64,000 nucleotides of DNA from Cohnella silvisoli (GTDB lineage Bacteria > Bacillota > Bacilli > Paenibacillales > Paenibacillaceae). Below, one piece after another: positions 49,178 to 57,561 of this stretch. The notes under the pieces were generated by a model. The model was not told where the DNA came from and did not search any database. It saw only the letters and a list, made by a program, of their open reading frames with translations. Position 1 is the stretch's first letter. The number at the start of each line of letters is the position of its first letter. The position numbers and the translations under genes were made by a program. The stretch covers positions 124,001 through 188,000 of the forward strand of contig NZ_JAIOAP010000002.1 of NCBI RefSeq assembly GCF_021190915.1, written 5' to 3'.

Positions 49178-49362
49178 TCATCTGTCAACCATAGGAGGAA
49201 TGGGGCGAGGGAATAACTTTGAAGCTTGTTGGACCTCTCGAATACCGGACATTAGTTTCTCAAAATCTCCAAGGTCAAGCCAAACTCCTTTACATTCCGG
49301 ACAAATGTCTATCATTACACCTATAAAAATACGAGTTGGAAACCAAAGCGTTTCATAGGGAT
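49178..49362 (-). pseudogene. Relic of a TFIIB-type zinc-ribbon protein
   Basis: A minus-strand frame reads MIDICPECKGVWLDLGDFEKLMSGIREVQQASK before a TGA at 49178. CPxCxGVWLDxGxxEKL is the second half of the zf-TFIIB family. The first CxxC knuckle and a credible start are missing. The rest of the 619-bp gap between the iron operon and the dioxygenase gene holds the Fur box, this relic and a terminator at 49630-49675; the part from 49363 to 49629 shows nothing else. Confidence 0.55.
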
Positions 49363-49629
49363 CGGCACGTTCTTTGCTTTATCCATACCGTTTGAACATT
49401 TTGTCGCGGAAATGTTCTTTAAAAGCCTATAGTTGGGCGGTATTCCGGTACAAACTGCTGAATCTTCCATTTGCGAATCTGCGTCATACAACTTATGCCC
49501 AGTTGACACGATTGTTGAGCCCATAAAAAAGAATCATTCCTCATCCATCGAATAAACCCTTAATGTACAAGGGCAAATCGGCTAGCCATTCTTGGAGTTG
49601 GGTGGTCGGATCGGTTAAAGGATAAATCA

Positions 49630-49675
49630 AAAAAAGCAATGGAGCCGTCCGTTCCGACGGCTCCATTGCTTTTTT
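49630..49675 (-). terminator. Terminator of the PhyH-like gene
   Basis: A perfect 20-bp stem (49630-49649 with 49656-49675, 6-base loop) with T-runs on both strands. It stands 42 bp past the dioxygenase stop and may also insulate the other direction. Confidence 0.92.
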
Positions 49676-49717
49676 TGCTCCTAACCGGCTATAGCGGTCG
49701 GCTAACTTGTAATCGGA

Positions 49718-50512
49718 TTAAGCCAGCTTGGGAAACAGAGGCCCTTCAATGCGGTCGCCCTTCTGCAGCCCCTGACCATCGGTCGCCACATGAGCTTCCC
49801 CGCTGTAGAGCGTGCCGTCCTCAAAGAAGATGATCGCAAGGGCGCGCCGCGGCTTATCCGTGATGTTCGCATGCGCATAGTGAAAAGTCATCCCGTCGTG
49901 AAAGGTGCAGCTGCCCGCTTTCATTCGGACGATTGCCGCCGTGTTCCGATCGAGCTCTTCCGCGCCTTTTTGGGAAAAAATATCTTCCGGCGTGACCAGG
50001 TCGACCGCCTTCAGATTTTTAATCTTCTGCGATTTCGGAACGAACTTCATACAGCCGTTATTCTCGTCCACGTCGTCAAGCGCGATCCAGATCGAGAACG
50101 CGTTTAACGCTTTCGTTTCATCGTTCATTGGCCAATAAGGCTTATCCTGATGCCAAGGCGTCGGCTTGGAGTCTCCCGGCATTTTCAAGAGCGCGTGGTC
50201 ATGAAACAAACGAACTCCATCGAATCCGGTCAACTGCTTGCCCAAATCGGCGAACCGGTCGCCCAGGACGAACTTTGCCATGCCGCCGTGATCTCTCCAT
50301 GTGTTCACGCGTTGGTTAAGCACTTTGAAGTAATTGCCCCCGCTTGTGTCCGTTTGCAAAGAGTTGCCTCCCTTGTTACCCATCGTCTCATCCAAGTAAC
50401 CCCGCAGCTCTTCAAGTTCCCCCGGCGACAAAACGTCGTTGATCTGCACGAAGCCGTTCTCGCGGTAAAATAGGATTTGTTCGTCGGTTGCCTTCATTTT
50501 CGTATTCAACAT
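49718..50512 (-). CDS. Phytanoyl-CoA dioxygenase-like enzyme 1
   Basis: A 264-residue Fe(II)/2-oxoglutarate oxygenase. The iron ligands appear in TPWHQDKPYW (HxD, near residue 118) and in the distal FHDGMTFHYAHANITDKPRRALAIIFF, whose Arg would hold 2-oxoglutarate. The substrate is unknown. CAAGGAGC precedes ATG by 9 bases. It is divergent from a cupin-AraC regulator gene with a shared inverted repeat between them, so the regulator probably controls it. Confidence 0.9.
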   Translation of the reverse strand: MLNTKMKATDEQILFYRENGFVQINDVLSPGELEELRGYLDETMGNKGGNSLQTDTSGGNYFKVLNQRVNTWRDHGGMAKFVLGDRFADLGKQLTGFDGVRLFHDHALLKMPGDSKPTPWHQDKPYWPMNDETKALNAFSIWIALDDVDENNGCMKFVPKSQKIKNLKAVDLVTPEDIFSQKGAEELDRNTAAIVRMKAGSCTFHDGMTFHYAHANITDKPRRALAIIFFEDGTLYSGEAHVATDGQGLQKGDRIEGPLFPKLA

Positions 50513-50525
50513 TTTCAGCAGCTCC

Positions 50526-50570
50526 TTGTAGTCGATTATGTCTTTACTTTACACCCGATACCGACTACAA
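50526..50570. promoter_or_regulatory. Inverted repeat between divergent PhyH and AraC genes
   Basis: Perfect 9-bp arms TTGTAGTCG (50526-50534) and CGACTACAA (50562-50570) are 27 bp apart, in the 114-bp divergent promoter gap. The centre-to-centre distance of 36 bp suits a dimeric regulator. The left arm lies just before the dioxygenase ribosome site. Confidence 0.5.
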
Positions 50571-50626
50571 TCTTGGGGGATATGAGGAATAAATAAGACG
50601 ATCTGCCAAAATTGGAGGAAGCTAAA

Positions 50627-51508
50627 ATGACTGTCTACGAAGGCCGGCATTTTTTCGACGATCCGCAGTTTCCCTTCTATATAGACCGTTATACGATCAG
50701 ACGGACAGAGAACATCTTGCCGCACGCCCATGATTTCGTCGAATTCGTCTATGTCGAAAGCGGCTGCGCCGTACACGAATGGTCGGGCAAAAGCCACCCG
50801 CTGGCTCCCGGTGACGTGTTCGCAATCGAACCGAATACCTATCACAGCTATATCGGCGCGGAGGACAAGGATACCGTCGTGTACAATATTCTGTTCGAGC
50901 GTAGGCTGCTTCAGAACGAAATGGAAGCCTTGCTTCGTTTTCCCGCCTTCATCGACTTCTTCTATCTGGCTCCTTTCTTGCGCAACAACGCATCGTTCGT
51001 CCCTTACACCCCGCTTAAGGATTACCAGCGGATTCAAATGGATATCCATCTGCGTACGATCTACGAGGAATACCGCGAACGGCGGGAAGGGTATCAGCTT
51101 ATTATCAAAAACCGCTGGATCGAGTGCATGGTTTTGTTAAGCCGTTTTCATGGAGAAAACCGTGAGGAAAGCCCTCGTCCAAAGGAGTTGACCAAAGACG
51201 ATTGGATTGCCTCCATCCGCAGCTTCGTGGAGCAAAACTGCGACCGCGAGCTCTCGCTTACGCAGTTGGCTCGAACGTGCGGTATGAGCGTCTCCTCGTT
51301 TACTTCCAAGTTCAAGCAGGCTGCCGGACTCAGCCTGCTGGACTACAAGCATGCCGCCCAGATCCGCCGTGCCTGCCGTCTGCTCGAGGATCGCGACCAT
51401 AAAATCGCGAGCATCGCTTACGAGACCGGATTCAACGATGTCAGCTTCTTCAATCGCATCTTCCGCAAGCATATGGGCATGACGCCCAAGGATTACCGGA
51501 AATCGTGA
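50627..51508 (+). CDS. Cupin-AraC family regulator
   Basis: About 293 residues. The N-terminal cupin sensor (ILPHAHDFVEFVYVESGCAVHEWSGKSHPLAPGDVFAIEPNTYHSY) precedes a two-unit AraC domain with LSLTQLARTCGMSVSSFTSKFKQAAG and IASIAYETGFNDVSFFNRIFRKHMGMTPKDYRKS. Such regulators respond to sugars or sugar-like ligands. ATG at 50627 has GGAGGAA 6 bases before it; a TTG at 50612 is rejected. It is divergent from the PhyH-like gene. Confidence 0.92.
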   Translation: MTVYEGRHFFDDPQFPFYIDRYTIRRTENILPHAHDFVEFVYVESGCAVHEWSGKSHPLAPGDVFAIEPNTYHSYIGAEDKDTVVYNILFERRLLQNEMEALLRFPAFIDFFYLAPFLRNNASFVPYTPLKDYQRIQMDIHLRTIYEEYRERREGYQLIIKNRWIECMVLLSRFHGENREESPRPKELTKDDWIASIRSFVEQNCDRELSLTQLARTCGMSVSSFTSKFKQAAGLSLLDYKHAAQIRRACRLLEDRDHKIASIAYETGFNDVSFFNRIFRKHMGMTPKDYRKS

Positions 51509-51559
51509 AGAATCCCAATGCTGACTTACTCGAAAAAAGGATTTAGGATTTCTAATGTA

Positions 51560-51601
51560 AAAAATGGTTGAGCGGAGGCCTGCATCTGCTCAACCATTTT
51601 T
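51560..51601. terminator. Bidirectional terminator
   Basis: A perfect 14-bp stem (51560-51573 with 51588-51601, 14-base loop) with A and T runs on both sides. It separates the convergent AraC and reductase genes. Confidence 0.8.
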
Positions 51602-51694
51602 CGTGTTTGATCGACTGCTGCTTTTTCAGCCTCAGGCTGAAGCACGACAAATCCCATTTCATGTAACGTTCGCAAATGTTTAGAAGTTTGCGGC

Positions 51695-52228
51695 TCATTC
51701 CGAGGGTTGATAGGATAGAAGGGCTACTCCCGTTGTCGTCGTCTTGACTCCTACAAGCTTCAAGCTTCTTTGACCCTGTTCCGTAAAGAGTCTTTTTCCC
51801 TTGCCCAATACGACCGGATGGACCATAAAGCGATACTCGTCGATCAGATTGTGCTCCATCAAGGTGCGAATCAATTGACCGCTGCCATAGATCAGAAATT
51901 GTTGATCCGTTTCCTGCTTAAGCTTGGTCACTTCTTGTGCAATGTTGTTCTTGATGAAACTGGCGTTCCATTGGGGCTCTACCAGCGTGGTGGTAGCCAC
52001 ATACTTGGGCATAGCATTCATCTCGTCGGCCCCCTCCCCCTTCATCTTGGGCCACGCTGCGGCAAAACCTTCGTAAGTCACTCGCCCCAGAAGAAGCGCG
52101 TCGGTTCCGTAAAACACATCGCGTTGGAAATTAGCCATTTCATCATCCCAATAAGGCATGTGCCAAAGCCCCGGCTCTTCCATGATTCCGTCCAGAGATA
52201 GATAGATCGATGCTGTGATTTTTCCCAC
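51695..52228 (-). CDS. RibD/DHFR-like reductase family protein
   Basis: A 177-residue protein of the RibD C-terminal/dihydrofolate-reductase fold: MGKITASIYLSLDGIMEEP, ALLLGRVTYEGFAAAWP and FLIYGSGQLIRTLMEHNLIDEYRFMVHPVVLGKGKRLF. It probably reduces a substrate with NADPH, but these YyaP/YwjB-like proteins are poorly characterised. The start is GTG at 52228 with GAGGGAA about 9 bases upstream, and a TATAAT box precedes it on the minus strand (52243-52248 region). Confidence 0.9.
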   Translation of the reverse strand: MGKITASIYLSLDGIMEEPGLWHMPYWDDEMANFQRDVFYGTDALLLGRVTYEGFAAAWPKMKGEGADEMNAMPKYVATTTLVEPQWNASFIKNNIAQEVTKLKQETDQQFLIYGSGQLIRTLMEHNLIDEYRFMVHPVVLGKGKRLFTEQGQRSLKLVGVKTTTTGVALLSYQPSE

Positions 52229-52283
52229 TTCTCATTCCCTCTTTCCTATTATAGTTTTCTTATGATTTTAATATACTACATAG

Positions 52284-52309
52284 AGAATATTCCTGTAAAG
52301 GAATATTCT
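52284..52309. repeat. Perfect 10-bp inverted repeat upstream of the reductase gene
   Basis: AGAATATTCC (52284-52293) and GGAATATTCT (52300-52309) flank a 6-base loop, between the acyltransferase stop and the reductase promoter. No T-run follows, so it may be an operator as well as a weak terminator. Confidence 0.5.
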
Positions 52310-52327
52310 GATTTTCATCAACCTACG

Positions 52328-53452
52328 TCAAACTACCTTTTTGACGCCGGGGATCCGCCGAATGAGCGAGGCTGCCGTGTAGCAGAGAATGACCGCGGAA
52401 CTGCCGACCAATGCGAACTTGACGATAGGATGCCAATCCAGGTCACGAAGCGTATAGGACACATAGGTCACAAACAGCGCATGAATGATATAAACGAGAA
52501 ACGCGTTGGCGGACAGCCATCCGGTAGACTTGGTTGCCGAGCCGTTCCAACGCTTGCGAAACCATACGAGCAGTACGTAGGAGATCCCCAGACCCATTAG
52601 GGGATCGATTATCGCATAAAAGACCGATTGCCAGCTCATTCCCCCCATGAACGCGGAAATATCGCCTTCCATTGCTCCTCCGAGCGCCATCCCGGCAGAC
52701 ATTATGACGATTAGCAATATGACCGTCGACTTCCACTTTCGGGCCGCGTTATCGGTAAGTTGCTGAAGCCAATTCCCGCGATAAGCCGCAATGCCCGCCA
52801 TGAACAGGCCGATATAGGCCGGAAAATAGCCCAATTGTAAATTCAGCAATTCGGTTCCGACGGGGTATGCCAAACGCACGATGAAATTCGCTGCCGCGAC
52901 GATTACGACGTAACCTGCCATCAGGCGCGGCGTCAGTTCGAGAGGTTTACTACGGGATTTGCCTGCGGTCAACAGACGGAATCCGGCATACCCGGCGAAG
53001 AACAGCAGCAGCGCTTCCAAATACCATAACGGCCCTACCGCAAATTCGGTTACTCCTTGGAGCGGATGAGAGAATACCTCCTCCTTGATGAAGACGCCTA
53101 GCGAACCTTTATACCAGGAGGCTACATACCAGAGTAGAGGAGCGATGAACAGCATGTAGAACAACAGCGGAATTCCGAACCGGAACAGACGTGCCTTCAG
53201 GAAATTGAAGCCCCCATGGCGATCATAGGAAGCAGGTGTTACAAAACCGGAGACGAAAAAAAACAATCCCATAAAAAACGATTGGTTGACAGCCGTAAAC
53301 GTCGACAGCAACGCGTTAACCGCAACATTGTCCTGATGCTCATAATAAAACCATCCACCCGCTCCGCCATAAGTAATCGCTGTATGATGGAGTACTACCA
53401 GCACTGTCAAAAATACTTTTAACCGATCAAGATAGATCAACCGCTTCTCCAT
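52328..53452 (-). CDS. Acyltransferase family 3 membrane protein
   Basis: About 374 residues with ten or so membrane spans. The N terminus YLDRLKVFLTVLVVLHHTAITYGG carries the RxxAxxxVxxxH-like pattern with the probable catalytic His of OatA/NodX-type acyltransferases. These proteins O-acylate exported glycans. It resembles stand-alone acyltransferase-3 proteins of Bacillales; the acceptor is unknown. ATG at 53452 has GGGGGTGG 5 bases before it; the upstream extension is not supported. It is divergent from the response regulator gene. Confidence 0.9.
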   Translation of the reverse strand: MEKRLIYLDRLKVFLTVLVVLHHTAITYGGAGGWFYYEHQDNVAVNALLSTFTAVNQSFFMGLFFFVSGFVTPASYDRHGGFNFLKARLFRFGIPLLFYMLFIAPLLWYVASWYKGSLGVFIKEEVFSHPLQGVTEFAVGPLWYLEALLLFFAGYAGFRLLTAGKSRSKPLELTPRLMAGYVVIVAAANFIVRLAYPVGTELLNLQLGYFPAYIGLFMAGIAAYRGNWLQQLTDNAARKWKSTVILLIVIMSAGMALGGAMEGDISAFMGGMSWQSVFYAIIDPLMGLGISYVLLVWFRKRWNGSATKSTGWLSANAFLVYIIHALFVTYVSYTLRDLDWHPIVKFALVGSSAVILCYTAASLIRRIPGVKKVV

Positions 53453-53662
53453 TTTTCCACCCCCTTTCGATCTCATGCTCCTACGGTAACATCTCATCCC
53501 AAAAATCTCACCGAAAGAACGAGGAGAAACCGCGCAAAACTTTTTTCGGTACCGAAGAGGTTTCTTTCTGTCTCGCTGCTTACAGTTGCGGTGCATTAAA
53601 GCGGCCGATATAGTAAGGTAAGGTTAGGTTATTCTTAATGGAGAGTTATGGGGGAATCCGAT

Positions 53663-54313
53663 GTGAAACATATTTTATTGGTCGACGATCACCGTACTTT
53701 TTTGGTTGGAACTGCCCTCATACTCGAAAAACATGGCTTCTGCGTAACGACTGCGTCTAACGGAGCGGACGCGCTGGAGCGGATGGAACAAACCATTTTC
53801 GATCTGTTCGTGTTTGATCTGAAACTGCCGGAGATGAACGGCTTCGAATTGACGGAAGCAACCCTGCAGCGTTATCCGGAAGCCACTATCGTCATATTGA
53901 CCGGCGAGGACATCTCGGAGCACTACGACAGGCTGATTGATATCGGGGTAACCGGCTTTCTGGAGAAATCTCTCGGCGAACAGGAATTTATCGGCAGTCT
54001 TCGATTGGCCTTGCAGCAATTAACGGTTCTTCCCATTCATCTAGCCAGAAAACTAAGAACCAAAGAAAGCCGCTACGTCGGCCAAGTCTTGGAGGCTGGG
54101 GGAGCGAACCGGACGTTATCGGATAAAGAAGTGGCCGTCTTGAAGCTGATCGCTCAGGGGCATAAAAATAAAGACATTGCGGATCGGCTTTACATGAGTC
54201 AACGCAATGTCGAATATTTAATTTCTCATTTATTCGAGAAATTGGGTGCGGCCTCCCGCCAAGAGGCCGTCATGAAGGGAATTGAGTTAAAGTGGCTTAA
54301 CCTCAACGTGTAG
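53663..54313 (+). CDS. NarL/LuxR-type response regulator
   Basis: About 216 residues. The receiver domain starts HILLVDDHRTF, has the phosphoacceptor Asp in LFVFDLKLPEMNG and Lys in LEKSLG. The C-terminal LuxR helix-turn-helix is LSDKEVAVLKLIAQGHKNKDIADRLYMSQRNVEYLISHLFEKLGA. GTG at 53663 has GGGGGAA 6 bases upstream; ATG at 53648 is an alternative but its GGAGAG is only 2 bases away. The matching histidine kinase lies downstream on the opposite strand, convergent. Confidence 0.93.
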   Translation: MKHILLVDDHRTFLVGTALILEKHGFCVTTASNGADALERMEQTIFDLFVFDLKLPEMNGFELTEATLQRYPEATIVILTGEDISEHYDRLIDIGVTGFLEKSLGEQEFIGSLRLALQQLTVLPIHLARKLRTKESRYVGQVLEAGGANRTLSDKEVAVLKLIAQGHKNKDIADRLYMSQRNVEYLISHLFEKLGAASRQEAVMKGIELKWLNLNV

Positions 54314-54354
54314 CCAGTTAGGGTGAGCTCTGAATACTAATCGCGTTTCATCCG

Positions 54355-56310
54355 CTAGACCGGCACAGAACACCGGACTTTGACCCCTTGACCGGGCTCT
54401 GATTGCACAAGAACTTCCCCGCCCATTATGCGAATCCGCTCTGAAATGCCTCTTAATCCGAGTCTATTTGCGGAAGAAAAAACAATGTCGGTTTCCATGC
54501 CTTTTCCGTCATCCGAATATCCGATATGTAAAGCCCTTTCCTGCTGCCCGATCTCCAATGTCACCCGGCTCGCTTCCGAATGCTTAACCGCATTGTTGAT
54601 GAGTTCCTGCACGACCCTATAGATCGCCGTAACTTGCTCGTCGTTGAGTGAAGCGTTTAAAGGCAAAGCATGGAAATCCAGCTGAAAATCAACTCGCAGC
54701 CGGGTTTTCTCCACAAGCCTTGAAATCGCGTGCAGGACTCCATGATCGGACAGAAACGACGGCATCAGTTCGCGGCATGTTTCCCTGATCATAAACTCGG
54801 CGTTATCCAATCCAAGTCTTATGTGCTCATTGTCTTCATGCAACCATTGTCCGGCTGGCGTCCGATCCAATATGCGACGGATATGAAGCAGTTCCTGCAA
54901 AACTTCATCATGAAGATCGGAAGCCAACCGTTTCCGTTCTTTCTCCGCGATCTGCATGAACAACTTGGACAGCCAAGGTGTATTGTCCGCTTGCCTATAC
55001 TCCATTTCCTTTAATCGACTCTCAAGCAAATGAAAGTATTCATAAAATATCGATACATATTTCGACATGAGCAATAAAGCGAACTTGTCCCTTTCTTCAA
55101 CTATGATCGAACCGCCATCTACGGCATATACCGCCAAAAAAAGCCTTATCTCGCCCGCGCCCCCCGCAGACCCCAATACCATCGTGGAGGTAATAATCGC
55201 TTCTCCGGATGAAAGTCGATTCCCTCTTAATCGCAAAGCTTCTCTTATGTCCTCCTCGTGAGACGAAAGACCATCGGCTCCTTCGAAACGAACAGAACCG
55301 TTCGCTTCATCAACCTTCACCAATACAAAGGTGTACGGCTGGAAATATCGCCGTCCTTCCCGGATAACGCTTTGCTCCAGATCGGCAACCCGATAGGTTC
55401 GCAGCAGCACGGACAACAGTTGATCCAACCGCTGCCGGGTATCCACTTCCTGCTCCAAGGCGTCGTTCTTCGATTGAAGCTCCTTGGTAACGGCCCGATT
55501 GTCATTAATCGTCTGGACGAACCGGCGGAAAAAAACGACCCCAAACACCGTCAATAGCGAGAGCAGAGCCCACGGGAACGTATCCTCCAGGCATTGCTCC
55601 CAATACACCATACGGTAACCGAGACTTCGCCCCTGGATATCTTCCAACATATCTTTCAATGGATCAGGCAACAGGACGAGTGCAAACAAGAAGAACCCTG
55701 CCGTAATCCACCGGAGTTCCGCTTGACGCTCCTTACGGCGTAATAAAGATAAAAATTGCCATATGCAGAGCGTCATGTTTAAGAATACGTGAACCAAGAA
55801 CAGTCGGTTTAGGACGATAAGCGTAGAATCGTCGACCGACAGTAACAAAGCCGCAAAAATCATCGCCCAAAGTAATCCACCCGCCCAGAGAAGCACGCTA
55901 GTGATTCGGTTATTTACGGTTTTCAGCAGGTAAGCAACAAATAAGAAGGACAGGAAAGTAATTCCGCTTTTGACGACCAGCGAGCCGTATGGAATTTCCG
56001 GAAAAGGTCCGAACAATAACACTTTGCCATCCCAATCCCAAAACAGCTGCAGCGATGTCAGAAACGAGATCGTCCCAAGATAAAGATAACCGCGCTCCCG
56101 GGGGAGAACGGCAAACATCGCCCAAAAGACGACCGCTACAAAAACAAACAGCAGAATGAATACGGCATCGTCCAAGTGATGGCGCAAACGGTTGAACGCG
56201 TCCGATCCGCCTTCAAGCGGTTTCATCAACGCATAGTTGATCAGACCGTTCATCCCGAAGAGTACGAACGCTGCCCCTGCCACTTTCGCCATAGATTTCA
56301 ACATCGTCAT
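54355..56310 (-). CDS. NarX-like membrane sensor histidine kinase
   Basis: About 651 residues. Seven or more membrane spans fill the first 270 residues. A coiled coil (NRAVTKELQSKNDALEQEVDTR) and a GAF-like region follow, then the HisKA_3 helix KERKRLASDLHDEVLQELLHIRRIL with the phosphorylated His, and the ATPase with ELINNAVKHSEASRV, GYSDDGKGM and GLRGISERI. It should phosphorylate the NarL-type regulator encoded next to it. ATG at 56310 is chosen over 56349, whose ribosome site is too close. Confidence 0.93.
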   Translation of the reverse strand: MTMLKSMAKVAGAAFVLFGMNGLINYALMKPLEGGSDAFNRLRHHLDDAVFILLFVFVAVVFWAMFAVLPRERGYLYLGTISFLTSLQLFWDWDGKVLLFGPFPEIPYGSLVVKSGITFLSFLFVAYLLKTVNNRITSVLLWAGGLLWAMIFAALLLSVDDSTLIVLNRLFLVHVFLNMTLCIWQFLSLLRRKERQAELRWITAGFFLFALVLLPDPLKDMLEDIQGRSLGYRMVYWEQCLEDTFPWALLSLLTVFGVVFFRRFVQTINDNRAVTKELQSKNDALEQEVDTRQRLDQLLSVLLRTYRVADLEQSVIREGRRYFQPYTFVLVKVDEANGSVRFEGADGLSSHEEDIREALRLRGNRLSSGEAIITSTMVLGSAGGAGEIRLFLAVYAVDGGSIIVEERDKFALLLMSKYVSIFYEYFHLLESRLKEMEYRQADNTPWLSKLFMQIAEKERKRLASDLHDEVLQELLHIRRILDRTPAGQWLHEDNEHIRLGLDNAEFMIRETCRELMPSFLSDHGVLHAISRLVEKTRLRVDFQLDFHALPLNASLNDEQVTAIYRVVQELINNAVKHSEASRVTLEIGQQERALHIGYSDDGKGMETDIVFSSANRLGLRGISERIRIMGGEVLVQSEPGQGVKVRCSVPV

Positions 56311-56485
56311 GTGTTTCACCCTATGTGGCTGGATTCTATTTACAAACATATCCTACCATATATTCGTTAATGATTTATTGCTTGAATACGATACAATTTG
56401 GGAAGTATATTTGATTCTATAATTGTGAATGGTACAATGAAGTGGGCTTCCAATCATTAACCATTAAAAACAAGGAGTGAATGAA

Positions 56486-56914
56486 TTGGCTATTGACGTT
56501 TATCTTAATTTTAATGGAAATTGTCGTGAGGCAGTAGAGTTTTACGAACAGGTATTTGGAACGCAAAAAACAATCTTTATGACCTTTGGAGAAACGCCGC
56601 CGAACCCGGATTACCCTCTTCCGGAAGAAGCTAAAAATTTAGTCATGCACACGCGACTTAACATTAGCGGAAGCAATGTTATGTTTTCCGATGTTTTCCC
56701 CGGTATGCCTTTTATTCAAGGAAACAACGTAAGCCTGTCGTTAGTCAGCAAGAACGAGGATGAAGTTAAATCCGCATTCAATCAGCTGAAAGTAGGCGGC
56801 AAAGTAGTCATGGAGCTTCAAGAAACATTCTGGAGCAAATGCTACGGTAGTTTGACGGATAAATTCGGAATCGAATGGCAATTTAACTACGACAACGGCG
56901 AAATGGCCATGTAA
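56486..56914 (+). CDS. VOC (PhnB-like glyoxalase) family protein
   Basis: A 142-residue vicinal-oxygen-chelate protein. It opens IDVYLNFNGNCREAVEFYEQVFG and has MHTRLNISGSNVMFSDVFPG and YGSLTDKFGIEWQFNY, the PhnB/YjdN pattern. Metal ligands of true glyoxalases are not all evident, so the reaction is unknown. TTG at 56486 is preferred, since AAGGAG lies 8 bases upstream and overlaps the in-frame GTG at 56477. A terminator follows. Confidence 0.88.
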   Translation: MAIDVYLNFNGNCREAVEFYEQVFGTQKTIFMTFGETPPNPDYPLPEEAKNLVMHTRLNISGSNVMFSDVFPGMPFIQGNNVSLSLVSKNEDEVKSAFNQLKVGGKVVMELQETFWSKCYGSLTDKFGIEWQFNYDNGEMAM

Positions 56915-56936
56915 TTCGTTGAAAAATATATAAAAT

Positions 56937-56984
56937 AAAAGGATGTGGAACTTTTCTGCTAAAGAAAAGGTTCTATATCCTTTT
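56937..56984 (+). terminator. Terminator of the VOC gene
   Basis: A long stem with a few mismatches (56937-56957 with 56962-56984) ends in a T-run on the plus strand, 22 bp past the stop. The rest of the 317-bp gap to the padR gene holds an unsupported 51-codon minus-strand ORF (56959-57114) and the padR promoter. Confidence 0.8.
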
Positions 56985-57129
56985 TTGTATCCTGAATTTT
57001 CAAAAGAGCTGAACGTTTCGCCTTTGGGCCTTGCAGCTCTTTAGCCAAAATCTCCTCAACCTGAGCTTTCGTCAGCCGAGTTACATTTTCCTGAAGGTGC
57101 GACAATTCGTCCATGAACTAAATATTACT

Positions 57130-57158
57130 TTGACACGCAGAGTAATGTATGATAAATT
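57130..57158 (+). promoter_or_regulatory. Candidate promoter of the padR operon
   Basis: A perfect TTGACA (57130-57135) with TAAATT at 17 bp or GATAAA at 15 bp as the -10 box. It lies about 75-100 bp before the padR start. Confidence 0.5.
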
Positions 57159-57168
57159 TACTCCATCA

Positions 57169-57205
57169 GATAGAGCTATGTGTGATAGAGTACTGTCAGG
57201 TAGAG
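57169..57205 (+). promoter_or_regulatory. Three heptamer direct repeats before padR
   Basis: GATAGAG at 57169-57175 and 57184-57190 and GGTAGAG at 57199-57205 recur with an exact 15-bp period, between the promoter and the padR ribosome site. They may be an operator or a 5' UTR element. Confidence 0.45.
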
Positions 57206-57231
57206 CAATTCTGCAACAAGGAGGATCATGA

Positions 57232-57561
57232 ATGATTCGAAGCGATATTATACGCGGGCATTTAGACGCCATTATTTTGCGGCTCATATACGAAGAAGAT
57301 CGTTATGGCTACGAAATATCCAAAGAAATCGGATTACGGACGAACGATCGTTTTCAAATTAAAGAAGCTACTTTGTATGCCGTCTTCCAGAGGCTCGAAC
57401 GTAAAGAGTTGATCGAATCTTATTTGGGCGATATTTCGCATGGCGGAAAACGTCGGTATTACAAAATCACGAAGCTCGGCAAGGCTTATCTGAAGGAAAC
57501 GGTTGAAGAATGGAATGAAATCAAAGACATTATGAACATTTTCATGGAGGGATTAGGATGA
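57232..57561 (+). CDS. PadR family transcriptional regulator
   Basis: A 109-residue winged-helix repressor with HLDAIILRLIYEEDRYGYEISKEIG and IKEATLYAVFQRLERKELIESYLGDISHGGKRRYYKITKLGKAYL, which are the recognition helix and wing of PadR. It usually represses its own operon until a ligand or stress signal appears. CAAGGAGG lies 7 bases before ATG at 57232. The next gene overlaps its stop by 4 bp. Confidence 0.94.
   Translation: MIRSDIIRGHLDAIILRLIYEEDRYGYEISKEIGLRTNDRFQIKEATLYAVFQRLERKELIESYLGDISHGGKRRYYKITKLGKAYLKETVEEWNEIKDIMNIFMEGLG

Noticed and set aside
53525..53565. Inverted repeat AGAAACC/GGTTTCT with an inner CGGTACCG
   Set aside because: Arms are only 7 bp and 27 bp apart; too weak to call an operator, though it lies in a divergent promoter gap.
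53663..56310. Operon of response regulator and histidine kinase
   Set aside because: The two genes are convergent on opposite strands, so they are partners by function and position but not one transcript.
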